Source: Leucosporidium creatinivorum
Lineage: Eukaryota > Basidiomycota > Microbotryomycetes > Leucosporidiales > Leucosporidiaceae
DNA: 64,000 nt
NCBI GenBank assembly: GCA_001600635.1
Contig: BCKL01000004.1
Coordinates: 662,044 to 726,043 of the forward strand
Reading direction: 5' to 3'
Shown here: positions 1-10,720 of the stretch, in pieces
Layout: every line of letters starts with the position of its first letter
Numbering within the stretch: position 1 is the first letter of the stretch
Notes under the pieces: model-generated
Seen by the model: only the letters and a program-made list of their open reading frames with translations
Database searches by the model: none
Told to the model about the DNA's origin: nothing
Translations under genes and position numbers: made by a program

Positions 1-1728
1 GAAGCGGCCTATCGACCCCGAGCACGCTGCTAGCAGCCTCGCTTCCACTTCGAAGGATTCTCTGGACGACATGAAAGCGGTGCTGCTGATGTACGATGTC
101 GGATACGCGCACAAGGCTGGTGAGGCGCCTCGGAACTCATCGCCGAGTCTTGGTCGCTCACGCTTGTTCGTCTACAGAGCTCGTGCACAAGGCTCTCGAA
201 GCTCAAATGTCACTACCCGTCGTCTTGAGCCACGTTGACCGCCGAGTAAACCACAGCAAGAAGGGCAAAGCGCGCGAGGAGGATGAGGCCGAGCCGTCCA
301 ACGAGTCTCCCGCCGCCGAGGAGGAGTCAACCACCGAGCCAGTAGACACTACGCCCGCCGATGGAGTCTCGGACCTCGCACCTGCGCCTACACCAGAAGG
401 TCTCGTCCCTTCTTCGGCTCTGCCGTCCAAGCCTGCACCGCCGAGGGTCGCTTTCTCCCTGCCAGAGGGCGTCGCTATTGAGGAGTGCGCGATCTTCTAC
501 CTGGGAGGGGAGAGCTTGGGTCTGAATAACCTGTTGATGACGCATGGGAAGTGTTCGGTGAGTTCTACGTATTCCGAGTGAGTTGACTTCGAGGCTGACT
601 CTACACTCGCTCAGGTCTGGTCTTATGATGCTGCTACTCGGTCGGCTCGGCTCGAATCGGGCAAAACCAACAGGATGTTGATGCGGCGGTATGCTGTTGT
701 GGAGAAGGCCAAGGATGCGGATGTCATTGGAATCCTGGTCGGCACTCTCGGCGTTGGTGAGCTGCTTTTCCTCCCCTCTCCCCTACGCCAAGCTCACCTC
801 AACCCGACAGCCGCCTACCTCCCCCTCATCACCCACCTCCGCCAACTCATCGCTTCGCACCAGAAGAAGAGCTACACCGTCGCCGTGGGCAAGCTCAACC
901 CGGCCAAGCTCGCCAACTTCATGGAGGTGGAGTGCTTCGTTCTCGTCGCATGCCCCGAAAACACTTTGATAGACTCCAAGGTGCGCTTTCTTTGCCCTCC
1001 TCCATCCTCCTCTCTCCCGCTGACCCTCTCCCCGTCGACGCCCGCCCGAACAGGACTTCCTCCGCCCCATCGTCACTCCCTTCGAGCTGGAACTCGCTCT
1101 CACCTCCAAATCCTGGACGGGGGACTACATTCTCGATTTCACGACCCTTCTCTCGACCTCAACCTTCGGGCAGGACTTTGTGGACCCGAGCATGGATTCG
1201 GAGGATGAGGAAGGCCCGGTTTATTCGGCCACGACGGGCAAGTATAGGACGCCGAAGAGGTATATCAAGGGGTCTGTGGAGGGTGAGTCTGCATGTGTGC
1301 TGTCTGCAGCGAGCCGGAGCTGACCTGGAGGTTCCACAGACGCCGACGACCTTTCGGCGCAGGCTTCGGCGTTGGCGATTCGCGATACGTCGTCTGCTGT
1401 GGCCCGTGTTCTCGGTTCAGCAGCTGGTGCGTTCTGTTTTGCCTTGTCACCTCTCTTGCAACCGTCCCGCTGACTCGCCCTCTCCTCGCTCTCCTTTCTT
1501 GCCTTCCTCGCCCTCTCCCTCCCTCCTCTCCTCCGTCTCGTTTCTCTCCCACTCATACTCACAGGCGAATTCCTCTCCAGCCGCACCTACCGCGGCCTCG
1601 AGCCCCGCTACGGGATGGACGCCCCCGCCGTGATGGAGGATATGACCGGCCGCGGAGGAGTTGCTCGAGGGTATGGGTTTGAGAAAGCTGAGGGAGGGCC
1701 GGAGGGGAGGGGGAGTGAGCAGGAGTAG
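1..1728 (+). CDS. DPH2: Diphthamide biosynthesis protein 2 (5' partial)
   Basis: Dph2 is the iron-sulfur partner of Dph1 in the first step of diphthamide synthesis on elongation factor 2, in the cytosol. The start lies before the window, so roughly the N-terminal third is missing. Exons read as 1-119, 178-557, 616-756, 811-980, 1054-1282, 1340-1426 and 1565-1728, all joined in frame. Visible family segments are AVLLMYDVGYAH (like the animal KVLLLCDVPYAH region), GGESLGLNNLLMTH, a GILVGTLGV strand, YTVAVGKLNPAKLANF, and ECFVLVACPENTLIDSKDF followed by PIVTPFELELAL. These match the third DPH domain, whose cysteine lies in the VACPEN stretch. The C-terminus, with a GLEPRYG motif, is typical. An acidic low-complexity insert rich in E, P and S (about 250-430) separates domains. 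The assignment rests on motif recognition, without alignment. Confidence 0.85.
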
Positions 1729-2063
1729 TAGATCGGAAGGAGTGGTAATGCAGCGAGTACTACTGTGAACTGAGTGATTTTGGTCAGCGATGGCGAGCTC
1801 GGCCTTCAGTGAGGGCGATCAAGTGGGGCGGGAGCGACTCTGAGAGAATCGCCGAGCTCGAGGCTTGGCTTCCGCCTTCCTCGTTCGTTTCTGCTTCTTT
1901 GACTCCCCTTGCTGCTTCTCTGCTCAACTACAGCTCTCAGCTGTGCATGCTGCCTATATGCGGTTCACGCTCACTAAGCGTCGCGGGAGAAACGGCTGAA
2001 CGCGTGGAAAGGCTTCTTCGCGCTTCTCCCTCATCTTCTCGACTCGTTTGATACGCTCTAATC
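1729..2063. other. Spacer between DPH2 and GST
   Basis: 335 bases holding the 3' end of DPH2 and the promoter and leader of the GST gene. I see no coding potential or RNA gene in it. Confidence 0.5.
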
Positions 2064-3180
2064 ATGTCGACTGAACTCAAGAACGTCAAGGTGAGTCCTG
2101 CTGCTGCACTACAGGGCCTCCGCCCTCCACTGTTGAAGTATCGCGCGCTGACCTTCTCCTCGTCGTTCCACAGCTCCACTGTACGCCTCACGCCTCAGCT
2201 TCAATGCGCTACACCCCTCGCCACTCTGTACTGACGTCTCTGCTTCCTCCCCATCTCACAGACTTCCCCATCTGCGGTCGTGGAGAACCCATCCGCCTCA
2301 TCCTCGAGGATGCTGGAATCCCCTACGAGGAGAGCAACGACACGGCCGCCTTCTTCGCCATCAAGCTCGACTGCGAGGAGTACCCTTTCAACCAGCTGCC
2401 TCGTCTTGAGGTGGGTTCATTTGGCCTCGGGCGAGGAGCGGGACTTCGGGCGAGAGAAGCTGACCCACGGGACGTTGTGATGGTGTCCACACGCAGGTCA
2501 ACGGCCTCAAGCTCGCTCAGCAGGACGCGATCCTTCGCTATGTTGCTGCTCATGTTGGAGTCGGACCTTCGGGCAAGCCCGAGGAGGACGTTGTCGCCGA
2601 TATGCTCGGATGCGCTGTTGAGGTGTGTTCTACTGCTCTTGGAAAGCGGGAGAGAATGTAGCTCACATCCTTGATGTCGACCAGGACCTCGCCTGCGCCT
2701 ACACCAAGAACATCTACTCGCCCGAGGCCGTGAGTTCGGTTGGCTTTCGTCGATGTTCTCGGTCGGTGCTCACCTTCCTCCCTTTCACTTTCACCCACAG
2801 GCCACCCTCCTCCCCGAGTTCGCCAAGACTGCCGCACCCAAATCCTTCACCCAATACGAGCACCTCCTCAACAAGAGCAAGTCGACCTCGGGCTACTTCG
2901 TCTATTCCCACGTTCGTCGCTCTTCCATCCCTCTTCTCCCAACCTCTTCACCCCACTAACAACCCTCCCCATACAGCCCTCCTTCGCCGAGTACCACCTC
3001 CTCTACATTGTCTACGCCATCACCCGTCTCCACCCTACCATCCTCTCCTCCTTCCCTGCGTTGGAGAAGTGGTACAAGCTCATGAACGAGCGTGCTGGTA
3101 TCAAGGCGTACCTGGAGAGTGGAAGGAGGAAGACGCAGTTGAATGGAAGTACTAGTGGGGATAAGGCTTGCGTTGAGTAG
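2064..3180 (+). CDS. Glutathione S-transferase, sigma-like
   Basis: Cytosolic glutathione transferase of about 222 aa, a normal length for the family. Exons are 2064-2090, 2174-2180, 2262-2410, 2497-2622, 2685-2729, 2801-2911 and 2977-3180; their sum is a multiple of three. The N-terminus reads STELKNVKLHYFPICGRGEP then IRLIL, the thioredoxin-fold start of sigma/mu/pi GSTs, in which the Tyr of the LHYF stretch is the expected catalytic residue. NQLPRLEVNGLKLAQQDAIL is the cis-Pro and glutathione gamma-glutamyl binding segment. The all-helical C-terminal domain follows. The second exon is only 7 nt, and the catalytic Tyr codon is split between it and the next exon, so gene finders are likely to miss it. 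The ATG at 2064 is the only start that reaches the YF motif in frame. The substrate is unknown. Confidence 0.88.
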
Positions 3181-3709
3181 AGCGGTGGCTGATGAATCGC
3201 ACCGACGCCGAAGAGGCCTCTCACTGCTAGTAGTCGGCTGTACCAAGCTAGAGAGTCTTTCTGGTTTCCCTATCAGCCGATCAAAACAGCGAAGGACCGC
3301 AGTGCAGCGACGAGAGCTCTCGCTGAGCTGCTCGGCGATGCTCGGCGTTGGCTGCTCGGCTGTAGAGGCGACTGACGATCAAGGGCTTCTGCGAGCAACG
3401 CAACGACGTCAGTCTGTTCTACTGCAAGATTGTCGCACAGATGGCTTCTCTCTGTGAGACGAGACATGTTGGAGAAGTGTCTCGCTCGGAGAGGAAAGGC
3501 GCGAGTCGAGCTGGCTCTTTCCCTTCGTCTGCATCGCTCGAGCCTCTTCTTCCACCTCGTTTTCTCGCCACTTGGAACTCGCTCTTTGCTCTGCTACACT
3601 CGCCTGCTACTGTACAGCCTTCCGACTCTACCTCCAACCCACCTCGAGCTCCAGGACAAAGGGCGCGCGCTCACTCCCTCTCCCAGCTCCTCCCTCTCTC
3701 GACACCGCC
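3181..3709. other. Spacer / promoter of phosducin-like gene
   Basis: About 530 bases without a convincing gene. Bases 3328-3362 contain repeated GCTCGGC words. The rest is pyrimidine-rich leader sequence before the ATG at 3710. Confidence 0.45.
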
Positions 3710-4804
3710 ATGGCAGCCAACGCGCAAGAAGAGCAGCAATGGATCGACGGTACACATCCCGCTCTAGCAGGCAATTCTGTACCCCGTTCCTCCTCCCCTA
3801 CACGCTCCATCTCTCCCACTCCCTCCGCCTCGTCCTCCAGCTCCTCACCTCGTTTCGACGCCCAGGACCCTACACCTCCTCCAGCACAGCCCGCACCAGT
3901 TCGTAAAGGGGGAGCATCCAACACGGGTCCCAAGGGGGTTTTAGCAGACTGGGCGGCGAGGCAAGCGACGACAGGAGGAGTCGGAGCGAGCAACACGGGC
4001 CCTAAAGGTGTATTGAACGATTGGAGGGGCAGTTTGGCGGCGAGCGCGCCAGAGGCCAAGATGAAGGAGTTGAGTTTGGGGTTTGTGAGCAGTAATGGGA
4101 CGGTGGTCAGGTTGGATCAGGAGGAGGATCCCGAGAGCGATGAGGAGGGCAAGGGAGGGGAGGAGGAAGCGGCGAGGGAAAGGTACAGGGCCAGGAGGTT
4201 GATGGAGATGCAAGGGAGTGGAGAGAGGGGTGGAGTTAGTGGACCGGGCATGAGGAGAAGGCACTTCGGCCATTTGAGGGAGATTGGGATGGAACAGTTC
4301 TTGAGCGCGGTGGAGGATGAGGAGGAGGATGTAGCCGTCGTTTTGCACCTCTACGAGCCGGTGAGTTTCTCTCTCGATCTCATCCGACTACCCGCTGACC
4401 CTGAACGACCTACAGGAAATCGAAGCCTGCGCCGTCCTGAACCAGCACCTCTCGTCGATCGCTCGCTCGTACCCTCAGACCAAGTTCATTCGAGCCTTGG
4501 CGACCGAGGTGGACTTCTCGGCCGATATGGAGGAGGACACCCTGCCGACCATGTTAGTGTACCGAGGAGGAGAGCTCGAGACGACACTCGTGAGGCCCGA
4601 CCTCGAGTGGGGGAGGGGAACGAGGGCCGATGTGGTGCAGTTGTTGCAGAGGTGGGTTCGAGGAGCTTCAGTGGAGTGGAGAGCGATGCTGACTCGCTTC
4701 GCTTCACTTACAGACACGAGGCAGTCTCGGGCGTGGCTGTCGTCCCGCTCAACACGTCGAGCGCTCGGCGTAACGTCGATTCGGACTCGGGCGACGATGA
4801 GTGA
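3710..4804 (+). CDS. Phosducin-like protein (PhLP1 type)
   Basis: PhLP1 proteins are cytosolic co-chaperones that act with the CCT chaperonin in folding G-protein beta subunits and assembling G beta-gamma. Exons 3710-4360, 4416-4651 and 4714-4804 give 325 aa. The family signature TGPKGVLNDWR is present at 4000-4032. It is followed by an acidic helix region and a thioredoxin-fold domain: HFGHLREIGMEQFLSAVE, then VAVVLHLYEP, EACAVLNQHL, PQTKFIRALATEVDFS and LPTMLVYRGGELETTLVR. An unusual point is that the SNTGPKGVL-x-DW motif occurs twice, about 72 bases apart (3914 and 3986), as a tandem duplication. The C-terminus ends in an acidic tail, SDSGDDE. Start choice: the ATG at 3710 has a good CGCC context, and no family motif lies upstream. 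Confidence 0.87.
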   Translation: MAANAQEEQQWIDGTHPALAGNSVPRSSSPTRSISPTPSASSSSSSPRFDAQDPTPPPAQPAPVRKGGASNTGPKGVLADWAARQATTGGVGASNTGPKGVLNDWRGSLAASAPEAKMKELSLGFVSSNGTVVRLDQEEDPESDEEGKGGEEEAARERYRARRLMEMQGSGERGGVSGPGMRRRHFGHLREIGMEQFLSAVEDEEEDVAVVLHLYEPVSFSLDLIRLPADPERPTGNRSLRRPEPAPLVDRSLVPSDQVHSSLGDRGGLLGRYGGGHPADHVSVPRRRARDDTREARPRVGEGNEGRCGAVVAEVGSRSFSGVESDADSLRFTYRHEAVSGVAVVPLNTSSARRNVDSDSGDDE

Positions 4805-5175
4805 AGGAGGAGAGGAGAGGTGGCTGCTGGCTCAGTCCACCCTTGATAGATTACCCTTATATATGATACCCTTGAGTTCGCATTGACTGCAGAAACGAGA
4901 GATGCGAAACTCGGTCGTCGTCTCCCCCTCCTCGACGTCGACCAGGCCAAGTCCGCGCCGACTGGGTCAAGCTCAGCTCTCCGCCATCACCTCGTCTCTC
5001 AACTCGGCTTCGCTTCCACTACAGAAGGTCAATCAAGAACACCAGCTCAGACTACAGCTCACTTCCACCCCCTCGTTGCACCTGTTCATCACCTCGAAGC
5101 GAACCGTCCGCCCGCCCTCAGCCTCTCCCTCTCTCCCGCCTGCCTGTGCGCTTCGGCCTCGTCTCGGCGCAAGGC
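4805..5175. other. Spacer / leader of LRR gene
   Basis: 370 bases holding the 3' end of the phosducin-like gene and the pyrimidine-rich leader of the LRR gene. Nothing else is recognisable. Confidence 0.45.
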
Positions 5176-8100
5176 ATGGCCAGCACAGAAGAGCAGTCAT
5201 CAGAAACTGCTACAACAGCTACATCTACCGCCCTACACCCTCCCTCTACGACCGACTCGCCTGCCTCAACACTCCACGAGTCGTCTGCCGCCTCGCCCTC
5301 TATCAGCCCACCCCCTTCGGCCAGCGAGAAAGCTTCGGTATCGACTACAGGACTCGATAGCGCGCTCGCCTCGACAGACGGTCCCCCTCCCCCTCCTGCT
5401 CGACTACGACCCCCCCACCGCCGTCTCAAGAACGCACCGCCGCCCAAATCCATCCTCAAACAGCCCCCTCCCCGTCAATCAGGCTTCTCCTTCCGACGAG
5501 ATTGGCTACAGCCTCTTAACTCCCGACTAGCCTACGCGGCAGCCACAGCAGGAGGGTCGCCCAGTCCGGATTCCCTCAGCGCGGCGGGGGNGGGAGCTGC
5601 TGCTGCTGGAGCAGGTGGTGGTGGGGCGGTGGGATTGCAGAATGCTGCTGCTGGGTTTTGGGGAAGCGCGTTGAAGAAGTTGAGTGGGGTTACCGCCGCG
5701 GCGGCGGGAGTGCAGCAGCCGCCGGCGAGAAGGGAGTTGGGAGGCGATGAGCCGACTAGTTCGAGTACAGTGGGAGCTGAGGGCGTAGAAGGAGGTTCGA
5801 GTGAGAAGGAGGGAGGAGCCTCCGTAGCGGGCTCAGCAGCGGCTCTAGCTTCCTACGAAGCGGCCGCTCATTCTCGGTCTACGGTGCTCGGCTCCCCCTC
5901 CTCCTCGGCATCGACCTCAAACCCCTCGGCAGCGCCTCATCAGCCCCCTCCACGCGGCTCTAGCACCTCATCCCCTCCCGCCTCCTCCCCCTACGCCACC
6001 ATCAAAGCGACCGTCTCCTCGGCCTCCGTCGCCCCTCCAGCTCCTCCACCACTGAGCGTCGGCGAGCTCAAACGAGTGAGGTTCAGGATGGCGAGTCTCA
6101 AGGTCGTTTATCCTATCAACGGCCCCAACGGTCCATTGGCACCATGGGAAGAGGCCTTGACGAGGAAACGGTACGTTTCGCTCGATCTCGAGGGTGCGCC
6201 GCCGCCGAGGGCCGAGCTGATCTTCTTATGAGGATAGGATCAATATGGAGCATCGAGCGCGGGCAAATAAGTCTTTGGAAGGGGGGGACAGCAAGGGATG
6301 GACTGGCGAGGCGTTGAGCAAGTTGTATGCCGAGTGCTGTAGGACGAGGGAGGAGAAGGGGATCGAGAGGGTCAAGAGGGCGTTCAAGGTGGGTCTGCTC
6401 TGCCAGGCCCTCTGCTTACCGATACGGCTTGCTGACGAAGGACGTACGATGCAGGACAACCCGAGGACACCACCAAAGGTCTTGGATCTGAGCAACGAGC
6501 TGCTGTCGCATGGAGCTGTCGAGGCGCTGGCGGATTTGCTGTCGGTCGATTGGGGGCTTAAGAAGCTCACATTGGAGAGCTGTGGATTGGATGATGAGGT
6601 GCGCTACTTCTCTCGTCGACCTCTGACGCGGCCCGGTCGCTGATCCGCAACGCCGAGCAGAGCCTCCGCCCCCTCCTTCACGCCCTTCTCGTCTCGGGCA
6701 GCATCCCCACCGTCAGCATCGCCAACAACAAGCGCATCAAGGCTAAGGGGTGGAAGTACATTGCCGTCTTCGTTAGGAAGGTGCGTGGAGTCCAGCTTCC
6801 CGTTTCGAAGAGAAAGAGCCGAGCTGACCCTTTTCTCTTCTGCTCGCTCGCCGCAGGCTCGCTTCCTCCGCTATCTCGACGTCTCGGAGAACAATATCGA
6901 TAAACGGACAGCAGATCATCTCGTTCAGGCTTTTACGCCTCATCTCGCACCCCCATCAGCATCATCCGCCGAGGAGGTCGAGCCCGTCGAGCCGAGCGAG
7001 GAGAAGGAGGACGAGAAGGAGAAGGAGAAGCTCGAGGGCGAGGCCGAAGAGGAAGAGGACAGCGATACGGAGGACCCTCGGCCGCTCTTCACTGATGCGC
7101 CGCTGTTGAAGCGGGATGATGAGGCTCCAGAGGCAGCGACGGTGCTGTCGATTCGGCTGGAGAACTGCGGGTTGAAGGGACAGGCATTGGAAGCCCTGGG
7201 TGCGTCCCAACTCTGCTTCTACGCTACGGGCTTTCGCTGACCCTCGTCCTTATCTACAGCACACGGCGTCCGCGCCTCCTCCCTCAAGCACATCTCGATC
7301 CGCCGCAATCGCATTAACCCTCTCGGAGCAGTAGCTCTCGCCATCATGATCCGCGACTACCCTCTCCCCACCGACGCGCACCACGACCCCTCTCCTCATC
7401 TTCCCCCTTCCTCTCCTCCCCTCCCTCAGCCGAACGGCGCCCTCCCCCCCTCTGCGTCCCCCTCCCAGTCAAGCAACTCCGTCTCCGCCCGGCAATCCCT
7501 CCAAGCTCCCTACGTTCGCAAAAGCCTCCCATCCTCCCGGTCGGCGAGTCCTGATCCCTCAGCGGAGGGAGGCAAGGCAGCAATCGAAACAGCCGAGAAG
7601 GAGCGCGAGCAGTGGAGGAACTCGGAGGCGCGGCTGAAGCTCAGGAAGCAGATTGAGGAGCTGCCGAGGACGGGGAGTCTGTTGACTCTCGATGTCAAGG
7701 GGAATGATATTCGGGTGAGTTGTAGGCGGCCGCAGGAGGAGTGCGAGGAGATGAGACGAGGACGAGGGCTGACCGAGTTTCGTCTGCAGAACGGCGTCCT
7801 CTACATCGCGCAGGTGCTCAAACGGAATCGAACGCTCAAGGTCCTCAATCTTAGTGAGAACAAGATTGATATGCAGGGTCTGGTGTCGATTGCGGAGGCG
7901 CTCGTGAGTCCGAGTCCTCGCTCGCCGAGGGGAGACGGAACAGCTCAAGCTGACCCTCTTGCATCCACCTCTCGCCGAGCAGAAGTTCAACTCGACCCTT
8001 GAGACTCTCGACATGAGCTTGAACCCTTGCTGTGGTCCTGGTCTCGAAGGAGTGAGTCGCCGAGACGGTCGTCGTTGAGAAGCTCGCTCACTCGTATCTC

Positions 8101-9618
8101 CACCACAACAGATCACCTCCCTCCGCTCCGCCATCACCATCAACTCAAACCTCAAGCGCGTCTTCCTCAACTCGACCGACCTCTCCTCCGAAGGCGCCAT
8201 CGCCCTCGCCGAGTTCCTCCCCGAAGCGACGAGCCTTATTCACCTCGACCTGACCGGCAACTTCGACATCGATATCGCTGGTGTACTCGCCCTCTCCGTT
8301 TCGGTCAAGATGAACGATACCCTGCGCTGCTTAGACCTCAACATCCCGCCGAACGATCCCGATTTTGCGAGATTGAGCCAGGAGATTCTGCAGTGGTGGG
8401 TGTCTCTCGGTAGTCTCGACACGCCTTGCCCTTACTAACGTCTACCCCTTTCGAACAGCTGCATCCGCAACACCGAGCAAGCGCAAGAAGAAGCCACCTC
8501 AGGCGGCAAGAAGATCATCATCGCCGCCCCCATCCTCAAATCCGCCGTCGCTCGCGACCTCAAAACCCGGCAAGAAGCCCAAGATCGCCAAGCTCGTCAT
8601 CTCGCCGCGCAGAACCAGAGCAAGGATGAGATCCTCGCGGCGGCGGAGGAGGTGCGCGAGGTGCTTGGGGACATGCTCAAGCTCGATGAGGGGGCCAAAG
8701 AAATGGGCATTATTGTCCAGCCGAGTGAGGTGGTTAGGGATGCGTTGGTCCAGGCTCAGCTGGCGGAGGCGCAACTGGCAGAGGCGATTGCGGCAACGAG
8801 GCAGGGGGATCAGAAAGGTGAGTGCGATTGACGCTTCATTCGCTTGACATCGGTAGCTGATGGTTGCGTCCCCCCTACAGATCGTGCCCTGCTCCTCGGC
8901 GACCAACTCACCTCCCTCCTCGACCGTGCCAAAGCGCTCTACGAGCCCCCACCATCCTCCTCGCCATCACTCTCCTCCCCAGCACCCAAGTCGGCGCTGA
9001 ACGGCGTTTCAGTGGTCTCTCCCAGCCTCAAGATTCCTTCCTCCCCCATCCCTGGCTCACCAGCCGACAGCCCCTCCTCCCCGGGCTTCACCATCGCCGA
9101 CTCGGACGACGAAGACGATTCCCCCTCGGATGAGTCTCGCCCGAGCTCTCCCTCGCCCAGCTCTCCTCCGACCAAGAGAGCTTCCGACACATCCTCGGCA
9201 CCTTCGCTCGCTATCTCGACCTCAGCAGAGGCGGAGGCGGAGGCGGAGGACGAAGCTGCAAGTCTCGAGCTCTCACCTCGGTCGCCGATGGAGAGTCAGA
9301 GTCGCTCGCTTACGCTTGAGGAAGGAGAGGTGTTCCGGAAGGGAGCGGCATTGGGCACTGGGGAGATTGATGAGGATGAGGACGGAGAGGGAGGATTGGG
9401 CGATGTCAGTGGCGAGGAGCTGAGGAAGGAGGCGAGTTGTCGCCGAGTCGCCTGTGAGGGATGACCGCCGCTGACTCGACTTGCTCACACTCAAACAGAT
9501 CCTCGAGACACCCATTGCGAGGAGTCCTCGTACGAGCTTTAGCGGCGAGGCGTCGAGGCCAGTGGTCGAGATCGGGAACGGCGACGACGAGCCGAAGGAG
9601 GGCTCGGGCGAGGAGTGA
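5176..9618 (+). CDS. LRR protein with SILK and RVxF PP1-docking motifs (PPP1R37-like)
   Basis: Large protein of about 1,234 aa from 12 exons (5176-6170, 6238-6388, 6455-6598, 6661-6780, 6857-7199, 7260-7714, 7790-7903, 7983-8051, 8112-8395, 8459-8817, 8881-9431, 9499-9618). The N-terminal third is Ser/Pro/Ala-rich and probably disordered. It contains PKSILK (SILK at residues 92-95) and KRVRF (RVRF at about 300-303), in the order in which protein phosphatase 1 docking motifs occur. The centre holds ribonuclease-inhibitor-type leucine-rich repeats such as VLDLSNELLSHGAVEALADL, LRYLDVSENNIDKRTADHL and LKVLNLSENKIDMQGLVSIA. The C-terminus is acidic and Ser-rich. This layout resembles animal PPP1R37, so a PP1 regulatory role is inferred. 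One N (5591) sits in a Gly-rich stretch. The last intron uses a GC donor (9432); without splicing the protein would end at 9464. Confidence 0.78.
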
Positions 9619-10720
9619 GGCAGGGAGAGAGGAGCATGGACAGATGTATATCTCAGGGCGTGGAGAAGAGTCGTTTGTATACCCAGAGCAGTGTCTCCAG
9701 CTGCTCAGCGTCGTTATTTGCCTGCTACCTAGTTGGTTCGCCATAACCTTTCAGCGCCGAGCCAGGGAGAGAGCGAAAGCTCGCCGTCGAGCTCAACAGC
9801 TTGGAGCTGTTATGGGAGACACGAGTGCTCGAGAGGCTCAGTGGGGCGTGCGATGTATCTGCGAGCACAGCGCCGGCAGAGCTGGATGGACGTCGCCCAG
9901 CGATTCCCCTTCGGCGCCGATTCTCGGCGAGGGGCACGTTGAGCCGCTCTCCTCGGTTCTCCTCGCTTTCCGCCTCTTTCTCCTCGTTTGAATACCGAGA
10001 TACCTAACCTAGCTCTAAGCCCATTCTGTACTAGAGCACGACCGGAAGAGGCCCACCTTCGTCAGATTTAGGTTCCGACTCGCAGCTGGGATCGTGCACG
10101 GACGCTGCAGCTGAATAACTGCAGGAGGAGCTGGAGGGGCAACGTATAGTATCATAGACGCTTGTAGGGTATCAGAACTGCATAGGAAAAAGCCACCTGG
10201 CGGCTGAAATTGACGTCGGGCGAAACGGGAGGCGACTCGCGATCCAGGGGCTGGCAGCGCGCTGCAAAGCTACAGCCACAGGAGCGTACAGCAAGGGATG
10301 AGCCTGGTCTGTGCTAGTATCCCTCCGGACACCCGTCAGACTGCGACGAGTCACCGTCGGCTCGAGTCGAGCTCCAGCAAGCGCGCTCGCTGCTCTCTCT
10401 TACTCTCCTCCACGCCCCTTCGTATACCCTTCATCGGCCGTAACGCTCCCTTTTCGAGGGGAATCGGCACTTATACACCCTCTGTACCGCTCTCGCTCAG
10501 CGGCCCCCTTCGCTCTTCTTTCCCGCCCGCCCAACGCCTCGCTCCTTCGGCCAGCTCGAGAGAAGGAACGACTAGCGACTTGACGGTGCTCAGCGACTAG
10601 GATACGACGAGCTCTTACACGAGATAGGACCTTACATCTTCCCCTTGCACCTCATCGTATACCCAAACGTTAGCACGGCTTAGCTCGACGACGCCTCCTC
10701 CATCCCCGCGCTCCGAGCTA
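9619..10720. other. Long spacer upstream of the KH-domain gene
   Basis: About 1.1 kb without a supported gene. It contains CTCGGCG-type words (e.g. 9920-9940) and a pyrimidine-rich stretch (10380-10530) likely to be promoter and leader. A 100-codon frame starts at the ATG at 10298 but shows no family features; it could be an upstream ORF or the true 5' exon of the KH gene. Confidence 0.4.

Noticed and set aside
10298-10600. 100-codon plus-strand open frame upstream of the KH gene.
   Set aside because: No family features. Mentioned only as a possible upstream ORF or 5' exon.
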